Shown: positions 1 to 11,608 of the stretch, in pieces
Numbering within the stretch: position 1 is the first letter of the stretch
How the letters are laid out: every line of letters starts with the position of its first letter
Source: Candidatus Uhrbacteria bacterium
GTDB lineage: Bacteria; Patescibacteriota; Patescibacteriia; JACQRZ01
Assembly (NCBI GenBank): GCA_016206145.1
Contig: JACQSA010000018.1
Span: 1 to 37,116, forward strand
Length of the DNA: 37,116 bases
Direction: 5' to 3'
Notes under the pieces: generated by a model
What the model was told of the DNA's origin: nothing
Seen by the model: only the letters and a program-made list of their open reading frames with translations
Database searches by the model: none
Made by a program: the position numbers and the translations under genes

Positions 1-14
1 ATTGAACACAAAAT

Positions 15-1448
15 GTGTTCAATAAATATATGTCCTTAGGCCATAAAATCATTCTCAATACAGGCTTCCAGATTTTTGCCAGAATTGTAAGTACTCTATT
101 GGCGGCTATTACTCTTGGACTTTTAACGCGTTACCTAAAACAAGAGGGGTATGGCGCCTTTACTATTGCCACCACATTCCCCCAATTCTTTGGAGTGTTC
201 GCTGATTTTGGGCTTTCCCTTATCGGCATTCAAATGATTTCCGAGGCTGGAGGAAATCACGCACGGAATTATCATGCAATTTTCACCCTTCGATTCGTTG
301 TTACATTGCTATGCACTCTTCTTGCGCCTCTTGTTGCATTGTTTTTCCCTTACCCAATGATAGTCAAGTTTGGCATTGCGATTATTTCGGTAAGCATCTT
401 TCTTTCTTCGCTCATTCAAATATCCACAATCCAATTCCAAGTAAACCTCGCGATGGCAAAACCGATGATCGCAGAAATCGTAAGTAAAATTTTTCTTATT
501 GTCGGCATCGGCATCGCAGTAATTTGGCAAGCAGATCTTTTATTTATTCTCTGGCTTATAGTGATCAACAATCTGATTCAATTATCATTGTTGCTTTTTT
601 GGAGTAATCGTTACTGTCGTCTGCGCTTTGTATGGGACATTCGTCTGTTCACAGAAATAGTAAGGCGTTCATGGCCTATCGGGCTTTCCATCATCTTTAA
701 TCTTGTATATCTCAAAGTAGATACTATTATTCTCTCGCTTTACTATCCTCGAGAGATAGTCGGGGTGTATGGCGGGGCATATAAGGTATTTGAAGTTCTT
801 GTTACTTTCCCGGGAATGTTTATGGGGATTGCGCTCGCGAGCTTTTCTCGCTCGTGGTCAGGGGGCGACAGGATTTCCTTTCAAAGATACTTCCAAAAAA
901 GTTTCGACTTTATGATGCTCTCTGCGCTACCTATTGTGATCTTTACTCCATTCGTTTCGCGTCCTCTCTTAAAAATTCTCCTCGGACAAGACTTTGAAGC
1001 ATCCGGAGAAATCTTAAACATCTTAACGATCGCAGCGGGATTGGTGATTATAGGATCTTTCTTTGGACATTTGATAAATGTAATCCATAAACAGAAAGTC
1101 ATGTTGGGGGGGTATGCGGCAGGAGCACTTCTGGGACTTATTGGATACGTTATCACCATACCTATCTTCTCTTACTGGGGAGCGGCATGGATGACAGTAG
1201 GTGTGGAGCTTCTTGTACTGATCGCGAGTGCTTTTATATTCCTTCGCAGTACGAAAATCTCTATCAATTTTGGATCAACAAAACGAATACTGATCGCAAC
1301 ACTTACTGCTGCCCTTTTTCTTGGGATATTCTCTTCATTACCGACTATTGTCACTCTGCTTATAGCGTGCGCCATCTATACCGGAACTCTCTACCTTTTT
1401 GGCGTAATACCGAAAAATCTTGTCCATGAACTGTTCAGAGGACGCTAA
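15..1448 (+). CDS. Polysaccharide biosynthesis / Wzx-like flippase (MATE/MVF-type, ~12-14 TM)
   Basis: 477-aa polytopic protein with an N-terminal '...LNTGFQIFARIVSTLLAAITLGLLTRYLKQEGYGAFTIATTFPQFFGVFADFGLSLIGIQMIS' typical of O-antigen flippases. GTG at 15 or ATG at 30 could be the start. Confidence 0.85.
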   Translation: MFNKYMSLGHKIILNTGFQIFARIVSTLLAAITLGLLTRYLKQEGYGAFTIATTFPQFFGVFADFGLSLIGIQMISEAGGNHARNYHAIFTLRFVVTLLCTLLAPLVALFFPYPMIVKFGIAIISVSIFLSSLIQISTIQFQVNLAMAKPMIAEIVSKIFLIVGIGIAVIWQADLLFILWLIVINNLIQLSLLLFWSNRYCRLRFVWDIRLFTEIVRRSWPIGLSIIFNLVYLKVDTIILSLYYPREIVGVYGGAYKVFEVLVTFPGMFMGIALASFSRSWSGGDRISFQRYFQKSFDFMMLSALPIVIFTPFVSRPLLKILLGQDFEASGEILNILTIAAGLVIIGSFFGHLINVIHKQKVMLGGYAAGALLGLIGYVITIPIFSYWGAAWMTVGVELLVLIASAFIFLRSTKISINFGSTKRILIATLTAALFLGIFSSLPTIVTLLIACAIYTGTLYLFGVIPKNLVHELFRGR

Positions 1449-1481
1449 TTCGAAGAAACCGCCACGGTAACCACACAGCTC

Positions 1482-1510
1482 TTGCCTTTTCCCAAGCCCT
1501 CTGCTAGGAT
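1482..1510 (+). promoter_or_regulatory. Candidate sigma70-type promoter for the rpsF-ssb-rpsR operon (TTGCCT-N17-TAGGAT, extended -10 TGC)
   Basis: TTGCCT at 1482-1487, TAGGAT at 1505-1510, 17-nt spacer, TG at 1502-1503. Alternative -10 TATATT lies 7 nt before the ATG at 1530. Confidence 0.4.
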
Positions 1511-1529
1511 GAGCGATATATTTTCTGCT

Positions 1530-2111
1530 ATGAATCATTACGAAGTACTCGCTATTATCACAAGCACTCTTGCAGATACTGAGGTGCCGTCTGCGATTGT
1601 AAAAATTGAAGAAACACTCAAGAAACATGAGTGTACTATCCACTATTCTCAAAACCTTGAACGCCGGAAGTTGGCATATCCGATTGCCCACCAACAATAC
1701 GGATCGTATGCGTTAATCGAGTTTGATTGCGCGCCCGAGCATATCGGGAGCCTTGAGCACGATTTTCGCCTTGCTCCTGAACTTCTTCGTCATGTGATAG
1801 TAAAACGTTCTGAGGTTGGAAAACCGCGGCCACTATTTAAAGAGGTAGAAGCTTCCTTCACAGAAAAACGGCCTGCTCGAAAAGAGATAAAAACCGTAAG
1901 TCTTGATGAGGCGCTACAAACTGTTGAACAAGAAACAAAAGAAGCGCAGAAAAATCCCGCACATGCACAAGAATCTTCTGTCCAGCCATTACGCGAAGAT
2001 CTTATGGCGGCGCAACCCGGAAGCCCCGACATATCACAGCCGCTAAGTGACGAGGATCTCGAAAAACAATTGAATGACAAGCTCGCCGAAATTCTCAAAG
2101 ATGGAATTTAA
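1530..2111 (+). CDS. rpsF: Small ribosomal subunit protein bS6 with acidic/low-complexity C-terminal extension
   Basis: 'MNHYEVLAIITSTLADTEVPSAIVKIEETLKKHECTIHYSQNLERRKLAYPIAHQQYGSYALIEF' is bS6-like; followed by ssb and rpsR in the canonical order. The ORF is open from 1482; the start at 1530 is preferred because MNHYE begins the conserved domain. Confidence 0.88.
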   Translation: MNHYEVLAIITSTLADTEVPSAIVKIEETLKKHECTIHYSQNLERRKLAYPIAHQQYGSYALIEFDCAPEHIGSLEHDFRLAPELLRHVIVKRSEVGKPRPLFKEVEASFTEKRPARKEIKTVSLDEALQTVEQETKEAQKNPAHAQESSVQPLREDLMAAQPGSPDISQPLSDEDLEKQLNDKLAEILKDGI

Positions 2112-2127
2112 AAAATAAAATCCTTCT

Positions 2128-2592
2128 ATGGACTTAAATAAAGTGATGATTATCGGTCGAGTTACTAAAACTCCGGAATTACGCTCCACGCCCTCAGGAC
2201 AAAGCGTAACGACATTTAATGTTGCTACGAATCGTTCTTATACTGATTCCTCAGGACAGAAGCAAGAAAAAGCAGAGTTTCACAGCGTAGTTGCATGGGG
2301 TAAACTTGCTGAAATCTGTAGCCAATATCTTACGAAAGGACGCCGGGTGTATATCGAAGGCCGTCTTCAAACTCGTGATTGGGTAGGACAAGATGGATTG
2401 CGGCGCTACTCAACAGAAACCATTGCCGAAAACATGATTATGCTTGATGCGCCGTCTGGAGCAAGCGGTATGTCTTCAAGACGAGGAGAAACTCCCACTG
2501 CCGCCGCCAGCTCAGACTTTATGACAGACACAAACGATGGCGGTCAACCACCACAACAAGTAGAGCAGACGATTGAAGAAATTCCATTTTAA
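2128..2592 (+). CDS. ssb: Single-stranded DNA-binding protein
   Basis: '[85 protein letters not shown]' and C-terminal tail EEIPF. Confidence 0.97.
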   Translation: MDLNKVMIIGRVTKTPELRSTPSGQSVTTFNVATNRSYTDSSGQKQEKAEFHSVVAWGKLAEICSQYLTKGRRVYIEGRLQTRDWVGQDGLRRYSTETIAENMIMLDAPSGASGMSSRRGETPTAAASSDFMTDTNDGGQPPQQVEQTIEEIPF

Positions 2593-2603
2593 TATATCTT
2601 TCT

Positions 2604-2846
2604 ATGGCCGTACGACAAACAAGAAAAACACAGCAATCAAGAAAACCGCGTGAATGTTTTTTTTGTAAAAATATCAATACTGAAATAGATTATAAAGATG
2701 TTGCACTTCTAAGACGATTTATTTCTTCGTACGGAAAGATAGCTCCACGGAAACGAAGCGGAGTATGCGCAAGCCATCAAAGAAAACTTTCACTTGCTAT
2801 CAAACGAGCACGCATCATGGCTCTCCTGCCATTTGTAATCCAATAA
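2604..2846 (+). CDS. rpsR: Small ribosomal subunit protein bS18 (Zn-ligand, C+ form)
   Basis: '[62 protein letters not shown]'; CxxC plus CxxH; follows ssb. Confidence 0.95.
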   Translation: MAVRQTRKTQQSRKPRECFFCKNINTEIDYKDVALLRRFISSYGKIAPRKRSGVCASHQRKLSLAIKRARIMALLPFVIQ

Positions 2847-2850
2847 TCCA

Positions 2851-3420
2851 ATGGCAATATTGCCCACTCTCAACTCTATTCGCGTAGGGGTTACTGTGCT
2901 TGTGCAGGGCGAACCATATCAAGTGTTATGGGCAAATTTCGTCCGTATGCAACAGCGCAAACCTGTCATGCAAACAAAGCTGAGAAATCTCAAGAACGGA
3001 AAAGTTCTTGAAATGAGCTTCAAACCAGGTGACAGTGTGGAAGAGGCGGATCTCCAAAAAAGAAAAAGCAGCTATCTCTACCGTGATGCCAATGGGATTT
3101 ATTTTATGGACGCTGAAACCTATGATTCTGTGCAGATCGATTCTGCTTCTCTCGGCGACCGTATGCTGCTCCTGCAAGAAGGGATGTTGGTAGATATCCT
3201 TTTCTTTAACGATTCTCCTATTAGCGTAAGTCTTCCGCCAAAAATTGACCTCAAAGTTACTTCAGCTCCACCGCCTATCAAGGGCGACTCTGCAAGTAAT
3301 GTAACAAAAAGCATAACCCTTGAGACGGGCCTTACACTTCAAGTTCCTCTTTTTATTAAAGAGGGAGATATGATACGCATCAATACGGATTCACTCGAAT
3401 ACGTAGAGCGAGTAACCTAA
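2851..3420 (+). CDS. efp: Elongation factor P
   Basis: Three-domain EF-P layout; 'KLRNLKNGKVLEMSFKPGDSVEEADL' and C-terminal 'TLETGLTLQVPLFIKEGDMIRINTDSLEYVERV'. Confidence 0.93.
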   Translation: MAILPTLNSIRVGVTVLVQGEPYQVLWANFVRMQQRKPVMQTKLRNLKNGKVLEMSFKPGDSVEEADLQKRKSSYLYRDANGIYFMDAETYDSVQIDSASLGDRMLLLQEGMLVDILFFNDSPISVSLPPKIDLKVTSAPPPIKGDSASNVTKSITLETGLTLQVPLFIKEGDMIRINTDSLEYVERVT

Positions 3421-3430
3421 GACAGAACCC

Positions 3431-4525
3431 CTAGCTCACGGCTACAGCTTCGCCTGTCGGCGCCTCTTCTGTTTCGTTTTGAGAGGGCACCATTTGAACC
3501 TCTGCGCTTTGTGCAAGCAATTCATTCAAAACATCTGAACGAATCTGAGTAAAAAGCTCTGCATGTTCTTTAAGAAATTGCTTTGCAACCTCTCGACCCA
3601 CACCAAGCCGCGTTTCGCCATACGAGTATGTGTTTCCTGTTTTACTGATCACGCGTTGAGTAACGGCAGTATCCAATAAATCTCCCGAAAGAGAAATTCC
3701 CTCATTATACATGATATCAAATTCGGTTGTCTGAAATGGCGGAGCAACTTTATTTTTGACTACTTTCACTTTTACTCTGCCTCCGATCACTTTGTCGCCG
3801 AGTTTAATCTGAGCTGCTTTGCGCACTTCAATTCGAATAGATGAATAAAACTTAAGCGCTGTTCCACCGGTAGTTGTTTCTGGGTTGCCAAAATATACGC
3901 CAATTTTTTGGCGTGTTTGATTGATAAAAATCACGATTGTTTTTGTTTTTCCAACGATAGCGGTTAATTTTCGAAGTGCCTGCGACATGAGACGGGCCTG
4001 TAATCCCATATGGCTATCCCCCATATCTCCTTCGATCTCTGCCTTTGGTGTAAGGGCTGCTACAGAGTCGATAACGATCACATCAACCGCATTTGAACGC
4101 ACAAGGGTCTCAACGATCTCAAGCGCTTGTTCTCCGTTGTCAGGCTGTGAAATAAGAAGTTCACTTACGTTAATGCCTAGACGCCGCGCGTATTCCGGAT
4201 CCAACGCATGTTCCGCATCAACGAACGCCGCAATACCTCCCAATTTTTGAACCTCTGCAATCACGTGTTGGGTAAGGGTAGTCTTGCCGGAAGACTCCGG
4301 TCCATAGACTTCAATAATACGACCACGCGGCATACCTCCGACGCCTAAAATAATATCAAGGCTCAATACGCCTGTAGAGATGGAGTCCACATTCATTCGC
4401 TTTGCATCACCGAGCTTCATAATCGAACCTTCTCCAAATCGATCGCGAATCTGATCGATCGCTTCTTTTACTGCACGTATTTTTTCTTTGTCTCCCAATC
4501 GCATGTCAACATCATTTTTTGCCAT
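3431..4525 (-). CDS. recA: Recombinase RecA
   Basis: Walker A 'GPESSGKTT', '[18 protein letters not shown]', '[36 protein letters not shown]'. Confidence 0.98.
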   Translation of the reverse strand: MAKNDVDMRLGDKEKIRAVKEAIDQIRDRFGEGSIMKLGDAKRMNVDSISTGVLSLDIILGVGGMPRGRIIEVYGPESSGKTTLTQHVIAEVQKLGGIAAFVDAEHALDPEYARRLGINVSELLISQPDNGEQALEIVETLVRSNAVDVIVIDSVAALTPKAEIEGDMGDSHMGLQARLMSQALRKLTAIVGKTKTIVIFINQTRQKIGVYFGNPETTTGGTALKFYSSIRIEVRKAAQIKLGDKVIGGRVKVKVVKNKVAPPFQTTEFDIMYNEGISLSGDLLDTAVTQRVISKTGNTYSYGETRLGVGREVAKQFLKEHAELFTQIRSDVLNELLAQSAEVQMVPSQNETEEAPTGEAVAVS

Positions 4526-4545
4526 ACTCGCTTTTCTGTTTAAGG

Positions 4546-5337
4546 TTAAATTGCGTCTTTTTTCGAAAAGAGTGCGCGCGGAACTTGAGTGCTTCTCGTC
4601 GTGGATTCATCAAACGGTTTTTGAGAGAAAATTACTGTACGCTCTTCGCTGCGGGATTGGCCAAATTTTTTTGCAGCAGTGACAGTGATGACGTTCACTC
4701 CCTCTTGCAGTCCTACCATCTGCCGAAAAACTCCCTCCTCGCTTTTTACCACATGTTCACCGTTGATCGTTACCTGCGCATGGGTATCTACACGGCCAAC
4801 CACCTCGATTGTATTGACGGCGCTGAGCGAATTATTATATGGGCTCACAATCAAAAGCTCTGGCGCGCGCATCATCCGATACCCCAAAAAAACAATATAA
4901 GAAAAACAGGCAGTGGCAATGAGTGCAGTCACGCCGGTGCGTATGATATGCGGAGTTACCCAAAAGTGGGATGCTCGAACTTTTGGCGCCAACGTGGATG
5001 GCGCGTCGTCATCTCGCGCAGAAGCATAAAACGGTTTTGCCGCTCTATACAGTTCGCAGACTTCCTCCCACTCAAACCCTACGTATGTGCTATACATGCG
5101 GAGTACGTTTTTTAAGTATACTTCTTCGCGAAACGCTCCAAATTCATTATTTTCAATACGCTCAAGATGTTTTCTCTGAATCACAAGAGTCCTTGCCACG
5201 TCATCCAGAGTCAATCCATGGGCAAAGCGTGCGGAACGAATATGATCACCAAGCGTACGCACGGTGCGTACTGGCGTACGGGTAAATGTCGCCATATTTT
5301 TCAGTCCCATCTTAACCTTAGTGACAGAATTGTTCAA
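4546..5337 (-). CDS. RodZ-like protein: N-terminal HTH, single TM, C-terminal Ig-like/PEGA-like domain
   Basis: '[62 protein letters not shown]' (HTH_25) followed by a TM and '[36 protein letters not shown]'. 4-nt overlap with ftsK. Confidence 0.8.
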   Translation of the reverse strand: MNNSVTKVKMGLKNMATFTRTPVRTVRTLGDHIRSARFAHGLTLDDVARTLVIQRKHLERIENNEFGAFREEVYLKNVLRMYSTYVGFEWEEVCELYRAAKPFYASARDDDAPSTLAPKVRASHFWVTPHIIRTGVTALIATACFSYIVFLGYRMMRAPELLIVSPYNNSLSAVNTIEVVGRVDTHAQVTINGEHVVKSEEGVFRQMVGLQEGVNVITVTAAKKFGQSRSEERTVIFSQKPFDESTTRSTQVPRALFSKKDAI

Positions 5338-7547
5338 GGGGATAGGTTTTCTCCCTCATTCTGCGCACGAAAACCGTCACTTATTTCCATAGACAAAATC
5401 TCGCGGGGCTTTGCGCCATCAGCAGGACCGATAAATCCTTGCGCTTCGAGTAGGTCAAGAATACGTGCGGCGCGAGCGTACCCCACTTTTAATCGCCTCT
5501 GAAGCAGTGAAGCTGACGCCTTTCCCGCCTGCATAATAACCTCACGTGCATCGTCGAGGAGCGGATCATCATCGCCGCTTCCATCGTTAAAACCTCCGCC
5601 AATACTCGTATCACTTTTAAAACTCGTAATTCCGTCATCATATGTAACCTCGACGTTTTCTTTCAGCGCACCCACGATACGCTCAATCTCAGTATCAGAC
5701 ACATATACGCCTTGCAAGCGTGTGGGCTTGGAAAGTTCAGCAGAAACAAAAAGCATATCGCCCCTCCCCACAAGCCGCTCTGCCCCGGAAGTGTCAAGAA
5801 TAGTGCGAGAATCCATTTGCGATGCCACTGCAAACGCAATACGAGAAGTAATGTTTGCTTTTATCAACCCGGTAATCACATCAACCGACGGACGCTGGGT
5901 TGCGAGCACGAGGTGAATACCCACTGCGCGTGCCATCTGTGCAAGCCGAATAATAAGACTTTCTGCCTCAACGCCAACAGTAACCATAATATCGGCAAGT
6001 TCATCAATAATAACAACGATATAGGGAATTTTTTCAGCTCCCGACATATTGTATGAGGCAATATCACGTTTTCGCGCTCGTGAAAGCAGATCAAACCGCC
6101 TATCCATTTCTGCAATAGTCCATTTCAAAGCATGAATTGATTTTTTTACGTCTGTAATGACGGGGGTGAGAAGATGGGGAATTCCGTTATAACACGGAAG
6201 CTCAACGCGCTTTGGATCTACCATAATAAATCGAAGGTCTTCCTCAGTGTTTTGAAAAAGCAAACCAATAATAAGACTGTTGATACACACTGTCTTGCCG
6301 GACCCTGTAGACCCGGCGATAAGAAGATGAGGCATGCTTGCAAGGCTTGCGATTTTTACGCGACCGCCCACATCTTTTCCAAGAATAACGGAAAGGTTGC
6401 TGGGTCGCTTGCGAAAATCCTCCGATTCCAATGCTTCTTTCATGGAAACCCGGGCAATTTTTTGATTTGGCACTTCAACGCCAACGAGCGACTTTCCCGG
6501 AATGGGCGCTTCGATACGAACCGATTGAGCCGCAAGAGACAATGCAAGATCATTATGAAGCGCGACAATAGAAGAAACCTTAATTCCATCGGCTGGCTTG
6601 AGCGTATATTGCGTCACGGTCGGACCAATATGAATCTCCCCCATTTCCACCGGTATCCCGAAATTTTCCAATGTTTTTTGGATGACAATCTTATTTGCCT
6701 TGATATCTCCGCTTGTCGGTTGGGAATTTACAGATTCCAAAAGATCCAATGAAAGGTGGATTTTGCTTTTCACTTTTGGCGCTAATATCTGTATTGATCC
6801 GTTTTCACTCTTTCCTTCAAAGGAAGGTTTCGGCGGCGACGTCGATAGGTTCTCTTCCTTTATGTTCAGTTCTTTTTTTGAAAAATCAGGTACGGGAGGA
6901 AATGAAGCCTCTTGGTGTTCACGCTCAAATTGTACTTTCTTTTCAGTGTGCAGTTTCCCACTCAAAATCCGGATAATGGCGGCCCACATCACGTGCAGAG
7001 TACTGAAAAGGGATTCCAGAGAAACATTAAGAATAATGAGAAGAGAGCTTGTGCACAATGCAACCAATACAAGCAGTGTCCCCCAAAATCCAAGAACACT
7101 TATGAGCGAATATGCAAAAATAAATCCGATAAGCCCTCCCCCGTCACCCGCACTCGCTTTGAGATATGATTCTTCGGGTAAAAATTGCACATGCCAAAAC
7201 GCAGTGAAAGAAAATAAAAATAACAATGCGCCAAATATAGATATCCATGACAAATGATATTCATTGCGATATCGAAATAATGCCCCTCCCCACAGAATTA
7301 ACAACAGAGGGAATACGTATTTTGCTGCGCCAAAAAAAAGAGAAAGCCCTTGAGAAATGGCATCGCCCGCACGGCCTGCTCCCCCCACAAGGCTCAAAAG
7401 AAAAAGAATGCCTCCGGTAACAAAAAAGATGGCTTGTATCCCTTGGCGTACATGCGGGGTAAGGGCATTCCAAAAATTCTTCGCCGGGTTCAAAGACATC
7501 CTTTTTCTTTGGCGTTCTTCATTTTTCCTCTCTTTGTTTTTTTTCAT
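5334..7547 (-). CDS. ftsK: DNA translocase FtsK/SpoIIIE
   Basis: N-terminal 4-TM region, Walker A 'LIAGSTGSGKTVCINSLIIGLL', 'PSVDVITGLIKANITSRIAFAVASQMDSRTILDTSGAERLVGRGDML', C-terminal gamma winged-helix domain. Confidence 0.97.
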   Translation of the reverse strand: MKKNKERKNEERQRKRMSLNPAKNFWNALTPHVRQGIQAIFFVTGGILFLLSLVGGAGRAGDAISQGLSLFFGAAKYVFPLLLILWGGALFRYRNEYHLSWISIFGALLFLFSFTAFWHVQFLPEESYLKASAGDGGGLIGFIFAYSLISVLGFWGTLLVLVALCTSSLLIILNVSLESLFSTLHVMWAAIIRILSGKLHTEKKVQFEREHQEASFPPVPDFSKKELNIKEENLSTSPPKPSFEGKSENGSIQILAPKVKSKIHLSLDLLESVNSQPTSGDIKANKIVIQKTLENFGIPVEMGEIHIGPTVTQYTLKPADGIKVSSIVALHNDLALSLAAQSVRIEAPIPGKSLVGVEVPNQKIARVSMKEALESEDFRKRPSNLSVILGKDVGGRVKIASLASMPHLLIAGSTGSGKTVCINSLIIGLLFQNTEEDLRFIMVDPKRVELPCYNGIPHLLTPVITDVKKSIHALKWTIAEMDRRFDLLSRARKRDIASYNMSGAEKIPYIVVIIDELADIMVTVGVEAESLIIRLAQMARAVGIHLVLATQRPSVDVITGLIKANITSRIAFAVASQMDSRTILDTSGAERLVGRGDMLFVSAELSKPTRLQGVYVSDTEIERIVGALKENVEVTYDDGITSFKSDTSIGGGFNDGSGDDDPLLDDAREVIMQAGKASASLLQRRLKVGYARAARILDLLEAQGFIGPADGAKPREILSMEISDGFRAQNEGENLSP

Positions 7548-7593
7548 ACGCGATAGAAAAATATAACTTGGCTAGTATATCATAATTGCAAGT

Positions 7594-7631
7594 AAGAAAA
7601 AACAGGAATATGCATATACCATATCCCTGTT
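7594..7631 (-). terminator. Rho-independent terminator of the rpoBC operon
   Basis: Minus strand AACAGGGATATG-(GTATATG)-CATATTCCTGTT (12-bp stem with one G.U) followed directly by TTTTCTT; 15 nt past the rpoC stop codon. Confidence 0.85.
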
Positions 7632-7646
7632 CATCAAAATAGTCTT

Positions 7647-10600
7647 CTATTCTTTTTTACTGTTATAGCCAGTACCCACCGGAATCAAACGGCCGATAAT
7701 GACGTTTTCTTTAAGACCTTGAAGATAATCAATTTTGCCCGTAACTGCGGCATTGATAAGTACGCGCGCTGTTTCTTGAAATGACGCTGCGGACAGCCAG
7801 CTTTGAGTGGAAAGGGAAGATTTGGTAATACCCATAAGCAAGTAGTCGCCTTTTGCCTCTTGCGTGCCGCTTTCCTTAGCGCGCGTATTTTCCTGAATAA
7901 ATTCTGTCCGTTCTACCACTTCGCCGGGAAGAAGGTTTGTATCTCCTCCTTCTGTCACATATACCCGGGAAAACATCTGCCGTACGATTACTTCAATATG
8001 TTTGTCGTTCAGCTTTTGGCCTTGAGAAAAATAAATGCGTTGGATCTCCCGAATAATATATTTCTGCGTTTCCGTCGTGCCGCGATACTTATAAAGTAAT
8101 TGAAGATCCATATTCCCCTCGGTAAGCCGCGTGCCGGGGCCGACAAGATCGCCGTCTTTGACGACTACATAGAGATTTTGAGGGACTACATACTCTTTGA
8201 CCTTAGATACAGTACACGAAACTGTAATTGCATCTTTGCCTATCTTTACAATACCCCCTCGTTCTGCGTGAAGTTCGTGTGCGCCAACAAGAGCGAGTAC
8301 ATCGCCTGCGTGTATTGACTGGCCGTCTTTCACTTCAATTGTCCGCTTGGTTCGCTTTTTCTTTTTCCCTTCTCCTTCCTCTTCTTGATCGGAAGGTGCG
8401 CTCTCCTGCCCGCCGCGCAAACGATATACATCGTCTTCTTGCGCTTCGTGGTGTATGGCGACCACTTTTTGTCCTTCTACGCCTCTTACAATTTCTTTGC
8501 CAGACTCATCAACAACTGATCGTTGCTTCTTTGAAATTGAAACAGTGCCTGCGACTTCACTTATAATCGCGCGTACTTTTGGTATGCGAGCTTCAAAAAG
8601 TTCTTCCACGCGAGGAAGGCCCTGTGTAATGTCGACTCCCGCAACACCGCCAGTATGAAAGGTACGCATAGTAAGTTGTGTTCCCGGTTCACCAAGACTT
8701 TGCGCGGCAATAATGCCGACTGCCGTACCTTCCTTCACCAGTGAATTATACGCGGGATCAAGTCCGTAACACTTCTGACACACTCCCCGAACAGAAGCGC
8801 ATGTAAGGAGCGAACGGATACGCAGGTGTTCTATTCCGCTTGCACGCAACGCGCTGACCTGCTCTTTGGTAATGTATTCACCCCGTTTTATAATCACTTT
8901 GCCTTGCGCGTCGGTAATGTGCTGAGGGCTCACACGTCCGAAGGCGCGCGCATAAAAATCAAGATCAAATTCCGCCCCTTCCTGCTTCGTGATTTCCAAT
9001 CCTTCTTTCTCAAGACAGTCTGACTCTGTAATAACTACGTCCTGAGCGACATCAACCAAACGGCGAGTGAGATATCCTGCGTTTGATGTTCTGAGCGCGG
9101 TATCTACAAGACCTTTTCGAGCTCCATGGGTAGAAATGAAATACTCAAGCACGCCAAGGCCTTCTTTAAAACTGCTTTTCACCGCAAGCTCGATAATTTC
9201 ACCGGATGGGTTTGCCAACAGTCCCTTCATACCAATAATCTGATTCAATTGGGCCCATGTACCGCGCGCGCCAGATTCAATAATGGTAGCAACTGAAGAT
9301 CCTTTCGGGAGTGCCTGTTTGGCAAGTTTTGAAATTTTATCTCGAGTCTCTGTCCAAATACCAATAATTTTATTACGGCGCTCCTGAAAGGTGAGCAGAC
9401 CGATTTCGTATTGGCTCTGCACTTCATCAATGCGCTTCGTCGCTTCTTTGATAAGCTCAGGTTTTTCAGAGAGAAGCGGAATGTCGTCCATGCCAAAAGA
9501 AAGGCCTGATTGCGTAAGATAATGCGCGCATGTCTCTTTAATCTCATCAAGAATGCCTGCGGTAATATCCATCCCTGTCATTTCAAGACATAAAGACACG
9601 ATTTCGCCCATCTTTTTCTTGTCAATCGTATCGTTCCAGTACGGCAACGTAGCAGGGAGCAGATTATTAAAAATAATTCTTCCAAGGGAAGTTTCCAGGC
9701 GCGTATGCGGGGCTTCCACACGCGCGCGTGTTGCAAGGCCTTCTGATACGCGGACAAGAATCTTTTCATTCAAACGGATAGAATCAAGTGAATATGCAAG
9801 GATCGCCTCCTCTTCTGAAGAAAATTTCTTAATGGCTCCCTGGTCTTTTGTGTCCTCCCCCTGCGCAAACGCTGTCATATAATACGCGCCCCAGACAATA
9901 TCCTGGCTCGGCATCGCGATCGGATGCCCTGTGGCAGGCTTTAAAAGATTTCGAGAAGCAAGCATTATGGTTGAGGCCTCTTGACGGGCTTCTTCGGAAA
10001 GCGGAACATGCACCGCCATCTGATCGCCGTCGAAGTCTGCGTTGAATGCAGCACATACAAGCGGATGAATCTGAATTGCTTTCCCTTCAATAAGTACTGG
10101 CTTGAATGCTTGAATGCCAAGCCGATGGAGTGTGGGCGCACGATTAAGGAGCACATACGAATCCTTTACGATCTCTTCAAGGATGTCCCATACTTCAGTC
10201 CATCCCGCTTCGATAAAGCGAGTCGCGCTTCGCACGTTAAATACATATTCCTGCTTTATAAGGCGGCTAATGACGAATGGCTTAAAAAGATCAAGGGCCA
10301 TTGTTTTTGGAAGACCGCATTCATGCAGTTTCAGGTGTGGTCCGACGACAATGACACTGCGCCCGGAATAATCAATGCGCTTACCCAAAAGATTCTGTCG
10401 AAAACGCCCCCGTTTGCCCTTCAACATATCTGCAAGAGATTTTAGTGTTCTCTTTTTCCCGGTAGATGCAATGACGGTTTTCCCGTGGCGGGCGGAATTA
10501 TCAATGAGCGCATCCACTGCTTCTTGAAGCATGCGTTTCTCGTTTCTGCAAATAACTTCCGGGGCCTTGAGTTCAATGAGTTGTTGCAGTCGATTATTGC

Positions 10601-11603
10601 GATTGATCACTCGACGATATAAATCATTGAGGTCTGAAGTAGCAAATCTGCCTCCGTCGAGCGCAACCATAGGGCGAAGATCCGGAGGAATAATAGGGAT
10701 CGTTGAAAGAACCATTGATTCAGGCCGGATTCCGTTTGCAATAAAACTTTTCACGAGTTTTGCTCTGCGGATAAGGCGCTCACGTTTTACGCCGCCTGCA
10801 ATTTCAATCTCCTTGTCAAGATGTGTCTCAAGCTTCGCGAGATCAGTACGCGCAAGAAGCGTACGGATCGCTTCCGCGCCGATCCCGGCTTCAAAAAGAT
10901 GCCCATACCGCAACGAAAGGTCGCGATAGGATTGTTCACTGAGAATTTTGAATGGTTTTAAGCTCTTTAATTCTTCCTCAACAATCTTTGTGCGTTCGTC
11001 GAGTTTTGCATATGCGGCGGCTTTTTCCTTCTCGATTTCTTGCTTTGCTTTTTCTTCTTGCACGGAAGAAAATTTGCGCGCAATCTCATTTTCCACACTT
11101 TTCCGTTTCGTCTTGTATTCCTCGCGCAACGCGTCGAGCGTTCCTTTCTTCGCAGATTCAGAAACATTCATAATGATAAAACTCGCAAAGTAGATGACTT
11201 TCTCAAGATTTTGAACCGAGAGATCTAAAGTCAGGCCGATCTTTGAAGGCACACCGCGAAGAAACCATATGTGGGAAACAGGAGCTGATAAGTCAATATG
11301 GCCCATACGCTCACGACGCACGATAGATCGAGTGACTTCCACTCCGCACTTATCGCAAACAATACCCTTATACCGAATCTTTTTATATTTTCCGCAATAA
11401 CATTCCCAATCCTTTGTCGGACCAAAAATCCGTTCTGAAAAAAGTCCGTCTTTTTCAGGACGCTGGGTGCGATAATTGATTGTTTCAGGACGCGTTACTT
11501 CGCCGTACGACCAACGATGAATATCTTCGGCTGACGCCACCTTGAGGCGTATTGCATCGAAATCTTGCACTGTAACACTATCTCTTGTTTCTTCGCGGTT
11601 CAT
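7647..11603 (-). CDS. rpoC: DNA-directed RNA polymerase subunit beta'
   Basis: '[16 protein letters not shown]' active site, zinc ribbon '[24 protein letters not shown]', second Zn site '[13 protein letters not shown]'. Confidence 0.99.
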   Translation of the reverse strand: MNREETRDSVTVQDFDAIRLKVASAEDIHRWSYGEVTRPETINYRTQRPEKDGLFSERIFGPTKDWECYCGKYKKIRYKGIVCDKCGVEVTRSIVRRERMGHIDLSAPVSHIWFLRGVPSKIGLTLDLSVQNLEKVIYFASFIIMNVSESAKKGTLDALREEYKTKRKSVENEIARKFSSVQEEKAKQEIEKEKAAAYAKLDERTKIVEEELKSLKPFKILSEQSYRDLSLRYGHLFEAGIGAEAIRTLLARTDLAKLETHLDKEIEIAGGVKRERLIRRAKLVKSFIANGIRPESMVLSTIPIIPPDLRPMVALDGGRFATSDLNDLYRRVINRNNRLQQLIELKAPEVICRNEKRMLQEAVDALIDNSARHGKTVIASTGKKRTLKSLADMLKGKRGRFRQNLLGKRIDYSGRSVIVVGPHLKLHECGLPKTMALDLFKPFVISRLIKQEYVFNVRSATRFIEAGWTEVWDILEEIVKDSYVLLNRAPTLHRLGIQAFKPVLIEGKAIQIHPLVCAAFNADFDGDQMAVHVPLSEEARQEASTIMLASRNLLKPATGHPIAMPSQDIVWGAYYMTAFAQGEDTKDQGAIKKFSSEEEAILAYSLDSIRLNEKILVRVSEGLATRARVEAPHTRLETSLGRIIFNNLLPATLPYWNDTIDKKKMGEIVSLCLEMTGMDITAGILDEIKETCAHYLTQSGLSFGMDDIPLLSEKPELIKEATKRIDEVQSQYEIGLLTFQERRNKIIGIWTETRDKISKLAKQALPKGSSVATIIESGARGTWAQLNQIIGMKGLLANPSGEIIELAVKSSFKEGLGVLEYFISTHGARKGLVDTALRTSNAGYLTRRLVDVAQDVVITESDCLEKEGLEITKQEGAEFDLDFYARAFGRVSPQHITDAQGKVIIKRGEYITKEQVSALRASGIEHLRIRSLLTCASVRGVCQKCYGLDPAYNSLVKEGTAVGIIAAQSLGEPGTQLTMRTFHTGGVAGVDITQGLPRVEELFEARIPKVRAIISEVAGTVSISKKQRSVVDESGKEIVRGVEGQKVVAIHHEAQEDDVYRLRGGQESAPSDQEEEGEGKKKKRTKRTIEVKDGQSIHAGDVLALVGAHELHAERGGIVKIGKDAITVSCTVSKVKEYVVPQNLYVVVKDGDLVGPGTRLTEGNMDLQLLYKYRGTTETQKYIIREIQRIYFSQGQKLNDKHIEVIVRQMFSRVYVTEGGDTNLLPGEVVERTEFIQENTRAKESGTQEAKGDYLLMGITKSSLSTQSWLSAASFQETARVLINAAVTGKIDYLQGLKENVIIGRLIPVGTGYNSKKE

Positions 11604-11608
11604 AGTAA

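Noticed and set aside
1482-1529. N-terminal extension of bS6 (MPFPKPSARMSDIFSA)
   Set aside because: Overlaps the candidate promoter (-35/-10) and precedes the conserved MNHYEVL start.
2991-3013. Inverted repeat TCAAGAAC-GGAAAA-GTTCTTGA inside efp
   Set aside because: 8-bp arms inside conserved coding sequence (LKNGKVLE); expected often enough by chance.
4519-5115. 198-aa + ORF
   Set aside because: Antisense to the RodZ-like gene; low-complexity, no domain.
6174-7257. Two ~190-aa + ORFs
   Set aside because: Antisense to ftsK, which is clearly coding.
9718-9731. ACACGCGCGCGTGT palindrome/alternating purine-pyrimidine tract in rpoC
   Set aside because: Short and inside a strongly constrained coding region; likely codon coincidence.
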